DNA from: Allolobophora icterica
Lineage: Eukaryota > Annelida > Clitellata > Crassiclitellata > Lumbricidae
DNA length: 64,000 nucleotides
NCBI GenBank assembly: GCA_963556255.1
Contig: OY744608.1
Span: 14,547,640-14,611,639, forward strand
Direction of reading: 5' to 3'
Numbering within the stretch: the stretch's first letter is position 1; every line of letters starts with the position of its first letter. Position numbers and translations under genes: made by a program. A model generated the notes under the pieces. That model was not told the DNA's origin. It was given only the letters and a program-made list of their open reading frames with translations, and did no database searches. Of this stretch, positions 34,852-46,887 are shown piece by piece.

Positions 34852-35188
34852 CAATTTCACCTTCAAACTATGCAATGTGTGCTTTTCTGGCATACAGTTA
34901 CATGTGTACTGTAAGTAGTGTATGAATTTGAAAACACAAGCTGTTAATGCTAAAACCATGCAGTGTTAAAATGTTTTTTTGCTGACAGTGTTCAATGTTC
35001 ACTGTGGAAAAATAGTTGCATATTGCTGATTTTTTTAAAAGTTAAACTTTTTAGTTAGCAACTAAAAAAATTTAGTTAAACTATGGTTTTAACTAAACTA
35101 TTTTTTTAGTTAAACTTCTTCCTTAACTAATAAATTTTAGTTAAACTAAAAGTTAGCAACTTTTTAGTTAACTATTGCCCATCACTGC
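34852..35188. mobile_element. Partial TTTAGTTAAAC-family MITE, copy 2
   Basis: Matches the right 340 bp of the elements at 13738-14290 and 62651-63193, ending in TTGCCCATCACTG. The left end is missing and replaced by sequence from 34640 on, which is absent from copy B. Confidence 0.8.
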
Positions 35189-35330
<142 letters not shown>

Positions 35331-35520
35331 GTTTGTTTGTGCTGGGCTGTTCGTTTTGTTTGTTTCTATTCATTCTTGTTTGCTTTGGTTTGCATTTGTT
35401 TCTGTTTTTGTTGGTTGGTATGTTCGTTTTCTCTCTGTCAGTGCCATCTGTTTGTGGTGGTTAGTTTGAGTTGGTTTGTTTATGCATGTCAGTGTTAGTT
35501 TGTTGTTTGGAACTGTAGGC

Positions 35521-35660
35521 CTTTACTGAGCTGTGTGTGACATGGCGGTTTGGCAGCATGTTGAGAGGTTGTGGGTTCAACCCTACCGACAGGACACCGT
35601 GTAATGATCCTGAGCAAGCCTCTGTCACCAAGCACTTATCATTTGGTACCAGCATAAGCA
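35521..35660 (+). mobile_element. Possible tRNA-like SINE head
   Basis: GACATGGCGGTTTGGCAGCATG followed by GTGGGTTCAACCC has the spacing of Pol III A and B boxes. Also present in copy B at 56640-56690. No tail or target duplication resolved. Confidence 0.4.
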
Positions 35661-37284
35661 AAGAAGTAAACAGGAAGTCCTGCGATGCACTGTACTCATG
35701 TGTCAGGACCTTGTGATTCATCCATCGCTGACTCAAAAGCTGAACAAAAGGAAATGAATACCTAGTTTCTACTACAGACATCGGAGCTTTACTTTAGCTT
35801 ACTTGATTTCACTTAAGCTGAAAGTTGTGAATGAGAAGCATGGGGTTCTGTTGGTCATAATGAATGCAGCAGCACCATCCTCACACAACACCAATACTAA
35901 ACACCGAGGTGTCGCATGGTAACTTGCAAAGGCATTCCGTAGTGACATCTGTAAATAGGATTTATTTGAAAAAAAAAACATTGCACAACAGCAGCACGGT
36001 TCTAATGTAACGAAGAAAACGGCTACACGGAGCAACTCATCATCGTCTTCCGAAGAGAAACAAAATTTAAATAACTACATCTGTCTCTACTACATCCACA
36101 ACCACACACCTATAAAACCACAGGCATGCGATCAGCATCTTCACGACACGTAGGAAAATAACACAACAAATTTCCTTTGGTTAGACTGGCAGCACCATAA
36201 GGTAAATCCAAGCATTCCATGCACTTAACGCTGTTGTAACAATGCCTGTTAGCCGCATAACCACAAGAGTAATGCAAGTGTTAGTATAAGCACTGAAACC
36301 GGCAATGCTGGAAAAAGGCAAAGTGAATTATGTTAAATTCATGTGCTTGCAGCCCTGCAAAGTACATCTCTTACTGTTAAGGTGTAATGTAATGTAAGTG
36401 AAACTCAGATGTATTTATGTCTGATTAAAATGTTGGCCTGTGAGTTGCTAACGAACACAAAAGGAGCCATATCAACTCTGCAAAATGTGACAGCAAGACT
36501 CGCTCTACCTGAGCCGCAGTAACTGACCAGATGCAACATGTGACAGTAAATTCCAGTGCAACATTACTATGACAAAAGCCACATCACTGATTCACATGTT
36601 CTGGAACACGTGAATTAGTAGCAGCTGACACACTAACAGCTGACACATTAACAATCACTTCTGTAACATGACAGTCACATATCATGTTGTCAAGTGTATC
36701 TAATTTGCTTAAAGAATACACAAGCAGCATGTGTGATATTTACAACAGCTCACATGTTACACCGTAACATTTGACATTCATTCATCTGACAGAATTGACA
36801 GTTACAGAGGTTGCATGTGTCGTGTCTTAACATCGTGACAGTAAATGCGTTTCATTCACCTATCCTAATTCATGCTAACATTTACCAGACCATAAATTCC
36901 TTTCCCAACAATAGCATCTGCAAATGTGGAGGCCACCTCTGAACTTCACAAGAAAATAGACCCACACAAGAAGCCACTGAGCAAATCAAATGCTAAACTG
37001 ATGATCCTGCCAAGATATGCAGCACAAGAAAGCTCACACAGTTGGATTTCCTGAATAAATGTGAGAAACGACAGACCACAACAGAGAGTTCAGTACGTGT
37101 TTGTACCAAAAACACAACGGTTAACACGTGGTACCAAGAACAAAACGGTCAACACCTGGCACTGGCTACTCTGCTGGTTAATCCATGTCAGAATAAATGC
37201 ATCAAACAAAACAGCAGTCAGGGTAATGTATTCGTTAATTACAAATTTTACTTGCGTTGACACATCTGTTACTCTACATGTACT

Positions 37285-37548
37285 TCTGCATTTATTAAGC
37301 ACTACTATCTAATCATTAAGCATCACTTGATGGTGCAGAGCAATTTTCATTAAACGACTTGCTCAAAGTCCCTATACAATAACCGTCTCAGACATGGGCT
37401 GAACACGAACAACAGTAGCCCATCGCCCATCAACTGTCTAATTCTTGGGTTAGACTGCCTCAAAATGGATTCTAAGTTTCACATGAAAAGTCCTGGATTC
37501 AAACCCTAGAAGTATAGCTGACACTCGGCCATCTCACCATGAATAGTT
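37285..37548 (-). mobile_element. tRNA-derived SINE (Ser/Leu-like head), uninterrupted copy
   Basis: On the minus strand it starts with GGTGAGATGGCCGAGTGTC (A-box region of Ser/Leu tRNAs), then a B-box-like GGGTTTGAATCC, a body and a 3' part with AGATAGTAGTGCTTAATAAA. The copy B version is split by the inverted RTE element. This uninterrupted copy supplies the empty target CATCGCCCATCAACTGTC at about 37412-37429. Confidence 0.7.
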
Positions 37549-37951
37549 AATTTCGCTGTTAGAATGACTCATTCATTGTAATTCACTGAATTTCACTGTA
37601 AGAATGAATCTTTGCACTTGGAAACAGTACAACTGTGAGACTGTAACAAACCCTTCATAAAGTTCCTCCAATTTGGAAAAGAATAAACTGGTGTTAGAAA
37701 TCAAATCGGCATGCGTAACAAACATAAGTTTGAGGTTAAATTAAAATTGCATAGCATTTGTCTCATTAAATAGATACATAGGTGAGTTTAAAAAAACAGC
37801 ACTTGTGTAACAAAACACCACAGTTCTTAACATATGAAACCTTTTTTGAAAGTGACCTCATCCAGACCAGGAACAACATGATTGATAAAAATAATAATAG
37901 AATGATGAGGTTGTGGAGTATAACAGAGGCCACATGACTCGCTGTCTAAAG

Positions 37952-38304
37952 ACAGTGTTTAACCTAGACGTCTTTTGGGGGGGGGGAAATTCCCCCCAGG
38001 ATTTATGTTTCCCCCAGAGGCCAGCAATATTTTAACGTAGACAACTTTTTTGGAGAGATGAATTCCTAAAAAAAAAAGGTAAAGGTTGTCAACGGTTTCA
38101 GTTCCCGAAAGAAGTAAGGAAAGTGAAATGAATTACTAAAAAAGTCATAAACTTTTTTGAAGATTAAATTTATAAATTTTTTAAAAATGTTTGGACCTTG
38201 GAAAAACACGGATGAAACTTCCCCCAAAAAACGTTGCCCTTGTTGGTCCCCCCCCGACAAACCTAGTTTCCCCCCTCAGAAGAGGGGGACTAGATTAAAC
38301 ACTG
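37952..38304. mobile_element. hAT-type element private to copy A
   Basis: Inverted ends ACAGTGTTTAACCTAG / CTAGATTAAACACTG with duplication GTCTAAAG (37944-37951 and 38305-38312). Copy B has one uninterrupted CTGTCTAAAGAGATG at about 63231. Subterminal CCCCCC tracts; the interior has AATTCCTAAAAAA and ACTTTTTTGGAGAG blocks shared with other small elements here. The border is ambiguous by one base. Confidence 0.9.
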
Positions 38305-38354
38305 GTCTAAAGAGATGAGCAAAGATGAGAAATGGCAGTTTTTGAGCTCACGTA

Positions 38355-38450
38355 AGCTAATGGGGATATGGATGGATGTTTTTAAACTCACATAAATTAC
38401 AAGAATATGGATGGATGTTTTTGAACTCACATAAATTACAAGAAAATGAA
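38355..38450. repeat. Short tandem repeat, about 45-bp unit
   Basis: Two to three units of ATGGATGGATGTTTTT followed by ACTCACATAAATTACAAGAA. Copy B has the same array at 63295-63375 with small differences. Confidence 0.75.
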
Positions 38451-39105
38451 TGTGGATGTATATCCACATGACTGGCGTCCCTTTTCCACTCAAGATGTTT
38501 TTGTCCAAGCATGTTTATCCTCTGTTGGCTGCCTTTCCGTCCTGTCTTGCTGAACTGACCATTGGGATGAACTGGATTGCACATTATTTTGAAATGCAAT
38601 CGATTGACGCTTCAGGCATTTTTATAATGGTGCTAGATAAGTTATAAGATTAAATTAAATAGAATTAGAAGGGTAGGACAGCTCTGTGATTAAGATCCGT
38701 ACTACTGGTGCTCGATGGATGGAAGAACGTTGAATAAAGCAGGACAGCTCACAAAATAATCCACCACATGGCCAGGAGAAGACAAAACCTACCCCTCTCA
38801 CATTTCAACCACGGTTTGGTTACCACTCAAGAAAGGCTGTATTTCTCTCTTTGGGAAAGTGAGATAAGGTTGACACCAATGGCTCTGGCAGCCATAAGAT
38901 GTTCAACAGTGGATAAAGTGCAGTGCTCTCTTTTAGACACCTTAAAGAAATACTCTCGACCGACAGTATATATTCATCAGCCATGTTTATTCATCAACAG
39001 AAAGATGGCTCATCTCTCATATGTAATTACAGTGATAACGGTCAAATAAATTTCATATCGACGTCAACGGCCTTTCATAATCATTATCAAACATTTGTAA
39101 AAGTG

Positions 39106-41250
39106 CCACTCAACGATTCAGAGGCGCTCCCGACCCAAGTCAACGTTGGGCCTTTGAAGCCAAATGATGTTGTTAGACTGTTGTACTCCATCCACGCAAT
39201 CCTCAGCAGATTCCAGAAGACTCCATGTATGCCAAGGTAACAACACTGTACGGTCATCTTCAATGACCAACTGACCATGCACCCATAAGGTGTAATTAAA
39301 AACTGGACACTACTCCTGCTTCTCTTAATTCGACTCATATTTACTGAATTCCTCTAAAACTGCCATTTATCATATTTACCAGTCTCAAACAGCTTCGAGT
39401 TTAGACAGTAACAGATAATGGTACGTTTTATCATACATGTATTTTCAATCTGCCAATGCACTCTCATCACACATTCAGGTGGACGACTCAACACGCACTT
39501 CAGTACATCATACAACAAAGGTGCCTTGCAAATTAAAATATTCCACATTAAAACTTGAATAAATAACCAATAAAATTTAAATAATTGCAAGGAAAGAATT
39601 GAATGTAGTTACATAAACGTAAATCCAGCAACAAAAACGGCCTAACTGATATGACAGAGAGCTCTTGATGTACATGATAAAAGTGTGTTCAGCTGTGGAA
39701 AGCAACGGTTTAAAACACCAGTTTTCTTCAGAAAACAAGGACCGGGTATTCGTTCATAAAACTCGACACCACAACAACAGGAATTCACTCGTGAGGTATT
39801 ATCAGTAACCTTTTCACCAAATCGTTCTGTCTCAAAACAGCTTTAAATTCACACCTTATGTATGTGAAATGTACACATACAACAGTGTCATTATATTACA
39901 GTCAGTCATTTTGGTGAAAAATGCAATAATTTATATTCTTTAATGTAAGCATGTACATTTTATATAGCCCATTTTTATTTCTTCATTCTTATATGGTGCT
40001 GCTACCTAACAATAAGGAATCAATCAATGGTGCTAAGTAAGTGTGCATTATGGACTTGCTCAGAGTTCTTACACAAAGACGAGTTCAGGAGCGACTCGCA
40101 CTGGCACTTTACAGGCAAACAACAGGATAGACATTTCGGCATAACTTTCTACTCCAAAATCAGCAATTCACTACAAACATAAGTGCATAACAAAGCATTT
40201 CCACAATCACTGATCATTTTAGTGAGATCACAGATGAACGATCATGTGTTCGTCAGAATAACGGTGGTTACACGGGCATTTTGTGGTCCTATCAGAGGTC
40301 AAGTACAGCTGCATGCTATATGGAAGTTGCACACAGCCATCCGCTATCTGGAAATTGGAGAAAACATCTAAGGATTATTGGATATATCTATATATATATT
40401 GGATATATATATATATATATATATATATTCAAGTGCAGTGGTTAGTTAACAATAAACTAACGGAAAAGGAACTAAAGGGACAATCTACTAACATTTACCC
40501 ACCTGATTAATAATACTCACACAAATCCATCGATTTCAGGGTCTCTTTCTCCAATTCACTCATTAACGAAAACTGATTGATTGATAACTATGGACAGTTG
40601 GACATCGGCTTCAGTTTTACATCTAGCAAGTCAAGCCACTCTAGTCAATTTTCAACTGTGATCACATTGAACAAACTATACATTACCAAAACCACATTAC
40701 CTATTACAGCAGTGATAATCTAGCCGTATGCCGTGTTAATAAAATTTTACAGCTTCTCTTACATCCATGGCCAGGGTTTACATTCATTACAGCTTATTAT
40801 ACTGGCCCACACATTTAAAACAAATATGTAACAAATATGGTTTCTGTCCAACAAGTCACAAATACACGTCATAAATTAAGACAACACAGGAAAGTCTGCA
40901 GAGACAGGGACAAAAGTAGAAGTCAGTAATTGTATCAAGAATTCTTATGCTACACTTTGTGAAAACACAACAACAAAATGACGACAAAGACTGCCTGAAC
41001 ACAGCCCGAAAATCGGTTTCACAAAAGGATAAAAATGGTAATCCATCAACATGGGGTAATAATGTGTACCCACACGAGGTGTTGTACCAACACGAAGTTT
41101 TGTACTCACAAGGGTTTCACAAGGGGTCTGTACTCACACGAGACTCAGTACCCAGGAAAATGGTTACTGCACACAACATCAGCCTAGGAAACCACAAAAG
41201 AAAACAAACTTTTAAGCAGTCTACAACAGAAACTTCTTGCTATTCTGTGC

Positions 41251-41281
<31 letters not shown>

Positions 41282-41390
41282 ACTAATCGATCATGTTGCA
41301 GACTGTCGACGGATCAATCAATCGATGGAGAACAAGCGATCGATGCACATCATGATCCAAATGGAAACACATAGTCGTGATGTTGGCTGG
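39106..41390. other. Non-coding stretch downstream of DMXL
   Basis: No exons or transposon ends recognised. Contains a (TA)n tract at about 40385-40427 and nine GCA units at about 41256-41281. It probably includes the DMXL 3' UTR at its right end. Confidence 0.5.
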
Positions 41391-44300
41391 CTATGCATTC
41401 CATGTGTTTACGATCCCACGTTTGTGCGCCATCTGGTGCACTTTCAATGAACCATCGGTTCCGCACGAGAACAAGTGACCAAGCGGACTGAGGTAGACCT
41501 GCGTCACACCGGAACTGGCGTTACGGAAAAGTGAAGATCCTTTGGAATGTTCTCCGGTGAAGGCATACATCAGGTTGTGCACGGCAAGGCCCCACACCTA
41601 GAAATCCAAGAAGAACAAAGAACATCTACCAACCGATTACAATACCAAAGACTTAAGAAAGCCATAAAATGCTTCTAACAACAAGATGGTAACATGGGGC
41701 AAATGGCCATCTTTAAGCAGATGATGCTCAGGCTCTTGTGCATGGTCCGTCAGCTGATCAACTCTCCGTTGTTCGCTCCATTGACCATCTTGTCTCTGAC
41801 CTTCACTACTAGATGTCGTCTAACCGTCTCTGCCTCAACACTGCTAAGACTCAGTTGATCTGGTTTTGGACTAGGCAGCAGCTTGCTAAACTCAACTTTC
41901 CATTGCTGACTGAGAAATTCCCTGCTTACACCTACTCTTCCACCGTTCGCGACTTGGGCATCACACTTGACTCCTCCTCACATTCACAGAGCATATCTCC
42001 AAATGACTCGCTCCTGCTTCTTTCAACTGAGGCGTCTCAGGGCCATCAAAGGCTCGGTCTCACCTTCTGTCTTTACCACCATAGTTCAGGCATTTGTCTG
42101 CTCACGCTTGGACTACTGCAACTCGCTCATCATGGGTCTCCCTAAGCAGCGTCTCTCCCCCCTTCAATCTGTTCTAAATGCTTCCGCTAGGCTCATCGCT
42201 CAACTCCCCCTCTTTCCCCATATCTCTACTTACATGCTTGATGTCCTGCACTGGCTCCTTATTGCTGGGCACATCCGTTATAAGATCTTCTTCCTTGTCT
42301 CTAAATCTCAACAAGGTACTGTTCCGAAATATCTCTTAACTATCTGCGAAAGCCGCTATCTGCATCTTCTTCTCGCTCATTGCACTCTGTAAATCGGCTT
42401 GATCTTTTTCCAAGGGCTAAAACTGCCTTGGCCCAGCACCGGGCGTTTGCTGTAGTGGATCACACGATTTGGAATGACCTTCCCCCTCTGCTCAGGGCCA
42501 AACTAATGACTGGCTTTTCCTCATCAGTCTCGCGTTCCATAAAGGCATTTCTGTTTCCCCGGGGCTTCTGTGCTGAAAGCACCTCTGAATAGTTATTCTG
42601 CGTGGCGCCTTATAAATTTCTAGATACAATACAATACAATATTCAACGGTTATGCAAAGGCCTGTTACCCAACAGCATTGTGTGGATACAGTCAAGGTGA
42701 TTTCATCCCTTTCTATAACAAAGGTTCTCAGTTCAGCTATAGCAACTCCCACAATCAAACAAGGTAACAGTGAAGCATGTTACAACAAGTCTCATGTGTA
42801 CTAAGTAGATTCCAGCTTCTTTCAACAGGTTCTTTGGTCTAACAAGCACTGGATGATCTTAAAAACCGATTAGATCCATTTGGGACAGCTTCTTCTATCA
42901 ATCTATTTAGCAAAGACTTACCTTAACATCGCCATCAGCTGATCCAGTGACAAAACATTCCTCCGTGGAGTCGATGGCCATGCACTTGATAGCCGAGTCA
43001 TGCGCCTGAAAGGTTTGACGCAGTTGACGCTGACGAACATCGAAAATGAAAACTTCACCTTTTCGACCTCCAGAAATGATAACCTGATGCTGCGGAGCAT
43101 AGGCTAAGGCGGGACATCCGTCATTGTGGCAGTGGAATGCTAAAACCAATCAATTCGGCAAATAAAACACAGGGCTTTGTCAGATACACATGCATCTCAC
43201 AATTACTATTCATTGATTGACCTTTCTCTATTGTCCATCCAGTATCTGTAAACCATAAAGGGGATCAAGAGGAGCAGCGTTTTAGAATGCTTAATGACAT
43301 CTCATGTCTGTCAGAGCTGTTTATGTCACCCTCTTCTTTTGTCCTGGCTTGGGATTGGCACCACCCAAAAACGTCAGTGGTGGAGTTAGGATCATAAGGA
43401 AACAATACACCAGCGCACCCTAGGATTCTTCTGGCTATCGATACACTATCAAAAGTGCACAGAACAATGCCATCTTGACAAAGGAGCCCAGCACTATACA
43501 GCAGACAAGAGCCTGCCAACATACTGTGCACTGGTTTCATAGTCATAAACGAATGAGTTCCACTGCACTGCATTGTTGCTGTAATGCATGGCATTGAAAC
43601 AACCTATGCAACATCGATAAACAGAATTATAAAGTACTACTACACTTCAAGGTCTTAAGCTCTAAAATGACTCTTTTTCCTAGGACTACTAACACTGATG
43701 TCAGCAGTTTCTTTTACAAAGCTCTTGTGATTTAAGTTTGGGCCAGGAAGTCAACATTGGTATCGTTGAAGCCCATCTTAATGGCTTTACACAGATAATT
43801 CTATAATGAAAGATGTGGGTAATGAGCATAGGCGTAGACTCTGGGGGGAGCCGGGGCACGTGCCCCCAATAATTGAGATTTACTGTACATCCAATGCAAC
43901 AAGTGTAGAATGAATAATTAAATCCCCCCCAATATTTTGGACAAGTTTACGCCAGTGGTAATGAGGCATGTCGTACCTTGAACAAGTGCTTTGCGCTTGG
44001 GCAAGAGTGTATCCCAAAGACAGACATTGCGATTATCCGTCGACTGACCAGATGTCGCTAGCAAACTTGACGATCCAACAAACACGAAGTCATTCGTCAC
44101 TTTACTGTGACACTTGAGACTCTGAAACAGAAATCATTCACTGAAAAGACTCGACGATTCTAAGACAATGTCAATCCAATTTCAAGGCAGGATTAATGAA
44201 GCTACAATTACCAGTGGAATTGTAAAAATTCATCGTTAACAGTGTGAGATGTCGATCCATCAACACTAACATAGTGTTAATGATCTGATTTAACAAAGTC

Positions 44301-45661
44301 TGAGATATCAGAGTTAAAAATAGATTTTAGTTAAATAAAAGTTAAAATTAAGTGATACTGCTAATAACACTCAGAGTTAAAGTTACAAAATTTTGAAAGA
44401 GTTAAGTCAAGTTTTAAAGTCAGCAAAAGAGCGAAGAATATTTCCAAGATTGACAGCATTCTACCGATTCTGTACTTACTAAGTATGGCTTATTCATGCT
44501 GAGGCCAAGTCCGACTTGCCACAGGCAAACAGCTCCCTCTGTGTCACTTACACCAAACTAAAATCACATCAACACCACAGGATGAATAGACAAACAGACA
44601 GGTCCTAGTTCTAAAAACACGAATATGCATACGACTATCCAGAGGACATGAATAAGAAAATTTGAATGGAAGACATGAATGAGGGGAGGGCATGACTGTC
44701 CCAAAACTACTTGATCTCAGTATATTAAACTACTTTGTTTAAGGAAGAAAATCTTAGTCTGTTTAATTTTTGTGTTTGCACTCACACTATCGATCATGTT
44801 TAGTTCATTAGTTTTGTACATATGTTTTGTCTCAGTACATTTCATTTCTGCACTGTTATTACTGCCAAATGTTATCCAGAAAGAGGGCCAATCCAGTCTC
44901 AGCGGGTCAATACTACCCTTTTGGATTGACCCTTTGACTCTTGCATCATTTACTGAAAGATTTTGAGTTTGTACTCATTGCTGTTATTGTGATATTATAG
45001 TGTTGATGCTCTGTCAATAAAATGACTTGACTTGACTGACTGACTAATAATAATATAATATAATAATATATAATAATAATCTTTTCTTTATTTAAGCGCC
45101 TGCTAACGGCACTGCGCTGTACAGTGAACATACATATAGTAGAAACGGCAGGGTGCCTTACATACATGAATACAGTAGAAGCACATGATAACAGTTTTAC
45201 AGGAGTCAAATATAACTGTTTATACGGCAGCCAACAAGGCGCCAATCACGGCCTACTATTCATTTAACCACCGCCGCCACCTAGTGAGTGGAAGGCTGCA
45301 TAAACCTTATGGGTCTACAGGATTTGATCTTGGTACCTACTGCTCTTCATGCCAGTGTGTTATCCATTACTCTATGGGCCCCCAACTAACAACGATAAGG
45401 ACAAAAATTAAGGACAAGGGTATCCTGAGGACAAATGCGAGGACATGACAATAATAATAAAATGATACTAACTGCAAAAATAAGAAACATTTTCAGTGTA
45501 TTGTCAAGAAGCAAGAGATAGGAATAGGACCTTGTTCCCCTGTGAGTTGAAGAGAACTTTTGTTGCCTTTGGAAACGCTCCCGGCTTTCGAGGTTCACTG
45601 ATGGATTCGGCATGACCCCACTCCCACAGCCTCACGCAACCATCCTGGGAGCCTGTCAGAT
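41391..45661 (-). CDS. DMXL2: DMXL / rabconnectin-3, last five coding exons (C-terminal WD repeats)
   Basis: Rabconnectin-3 alpha is a roughly 3000-residue WD-repeat protein that regulates V-ATPase assembly. Exons on the minus strand: 45531-45661 (TGSQDGCVRLWEW, VLFNSQGNK), 44480-44557 (FGVSDTEGAVCLWQVG), 43977-44121 (ATSGQSTDNRNVCLWDTLL), 42922-43139 (ISGGRKGEVFIFDVRQRQLR, then TFQAHDSAIK) and 41391-41597 (VWGLAVHNL, HLFSCGTDGSLKVHQM, stop TAG 41391-41393). All borders are GT-AG, phases join, and the order matches the C terminus of vertebrate DMXL1/2. The first exon here needs an upstream partner, yet none is seen between 45662 and 46887. HS6ST begins there on the same strand, and no DMXL exon was recognised further right. 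DMXL1 versus DMXL2 cannot be told apart. Introns contain an L2 copy and a hAT element. Confidence 0.9.
41700..42645 (+). mobile_element. 5'-truncated L2-type LINE in a DMXL intron
   Basis: Starts near a YADDAQAL-like RT motif (about 41718, decayed). It continues as LCLNTAKTQLIWF, TVRDLGITLDSS, CSRLDYCNSLIMGLP, LQSVLNASARLI and DVLHWLLI. A frame change leads to AFAVVDHTIWNDLPP and FLFPRGFCAES. The 3' end is CGCCTTATAAATT plus (AATAC)n at about 42623-42641. Several frameshifts make it inactive; antisense to DMXL. Confidence 0.85.
43827..43957. mobile_element. Small hAT-type MITE in a DMXL intron
   Basis: 131 bp with imperfect ends CATAGGCGTAGACT / AGTTTACGCCAGTG and target duplication GTAATGAG (43819-43826 and 43958-43965). 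Ends resemble those of 25709-25882 (GGCGT-TA). Its right edge is 11 bp from the end of a DMXL exon (43977). Confidence 0.88.
45044..45395 (-). mobile_element. tRNA-derived SINE (Arg-like head)
   Basis: On the minus strand the head GGGCCCATAGAGTAATGGAT and a GGTACCAAGATCAAATCC block resemble tRNA-Arg A and B regions. The body ends in an AT-rich (ATAATA) tail at about 45044-45080. No host coding sequence between 44558 and 45530. Confidence 0.6.
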
Positions 45662-45678
45662 CTACAATAGAAGACGTT

Positions 45679-45680
45679 AC

Positions 45681-45749
<69 letters not shown>

Positions 45750-45870
45750 GCATTTATTAATTGCCACTATCTAATGACCAAGTATCAAACGACAGCGCTG
45801 AGCAATTGTGAGTACGGACTTGTTCAAGGTCCATACACAGTTACCATTTCAGGGAAAGCATGAACCCGTA
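45679..45870. repeat. (TTA)n microsatellite plus SINE 3' part
   Basis: About 24 ATT units (45679-45749) followed by TGCATTTATTAATTGCCACTATCT, the same SINE-type 3' sequence as at 18280, 37285 and 58695. It directly borders the most 5' DMXL exon found. The following kilobase (45871-46887) is AT-rich with nothing recognised. Confidence 0.8.
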
Positions 45871-46887
45871 CTCTCCATGTAACAGGTTTAAGTGTTCTAA
45901 TCAATCGGATACTGTGTCCCAAAAAACAATATAAATTATAATGAAGTTTAAAGTACTCAAACACAAGAATACTCTAAACTCAGCAAAAGTTTTCAAGTAA
46001 AAATAAATGCTTACAATGATAGTGTTAAAATATCATGAAATTCTGAGAGAAACAATTCTTGCAGTTCTATACCTAAACAAAATGCTACAAGTCAGACTAA
46101 TTGGCAGCAGACAGACTAAAGAAAATAATAAAAGAATACATAACACTGTCCTTTTAAAGTTCTATATATGGCGTAATTGTTAATTTTTTAATAGTAATTG
46201 CAATCAAAGAATTATATAGCACCTCGTCAAGAGAGACTCATCAGTGTTCGTAGTTTAAAAAGCTTTAGTGGAAACAGAGGTGTACCCCGTTTATAAAAAA
46301 GGTTTTTAAATCATATGCACTTTCTGGACATTTAATGTAATAAACTGATATACTGTGAGGTTCAGATTTCCAAGTCAGATATTTACATTTATGTGTGCAC
46401 GAGCACAAAACAGTCTGTACAGCTTAGTAAGTTAATTAATTAAGTTGATTAATTTTATTACATGAACAACCAAACATAAATAATCAAATCACAGGTGCAT
46501 AAAACTCAGACTATACATACAAGAACAGCTCATCTATCTTTAGTACATGAATACTCAAAGCACAGATATATCTTTGGACTAGAGCACAGCGAAAATTCAG
46601 ACATCACTCAACCATCAGCACATAGCACAGCCTAAAAAATAATTTACCGGTCGTTAATTTAAGTCATATCAGTTATACAGTTTTGCAAGTCACCAAGTCT
46701 TGTGTTGAATACAAAAGCTGATTTGCACCAATTGACTTGGGTGGCATCAGCTGCCTATCAGCACCGATTGCCCAGTGAGCCCATGTAGCTCAAAAACAGG
46801 CACTTATGACAGTAAGCTGGAAAAATATCAAATGGGCAGAAGTCATCACTGACGATAGAGCTACATTGCCTGGCTTTGAACTCGCAT

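Noticed and set aside
38768..39240. Plus ORFs of 93 and 105 codons in duplication copy A
   Set aside because: Copy B has indels that break the same frames, so they are unlikely to code.
41813..42592. Three overlapping plus ORFs as a host gene
   Set aside because: Consecutive frames of one decayed L2-type LINE.
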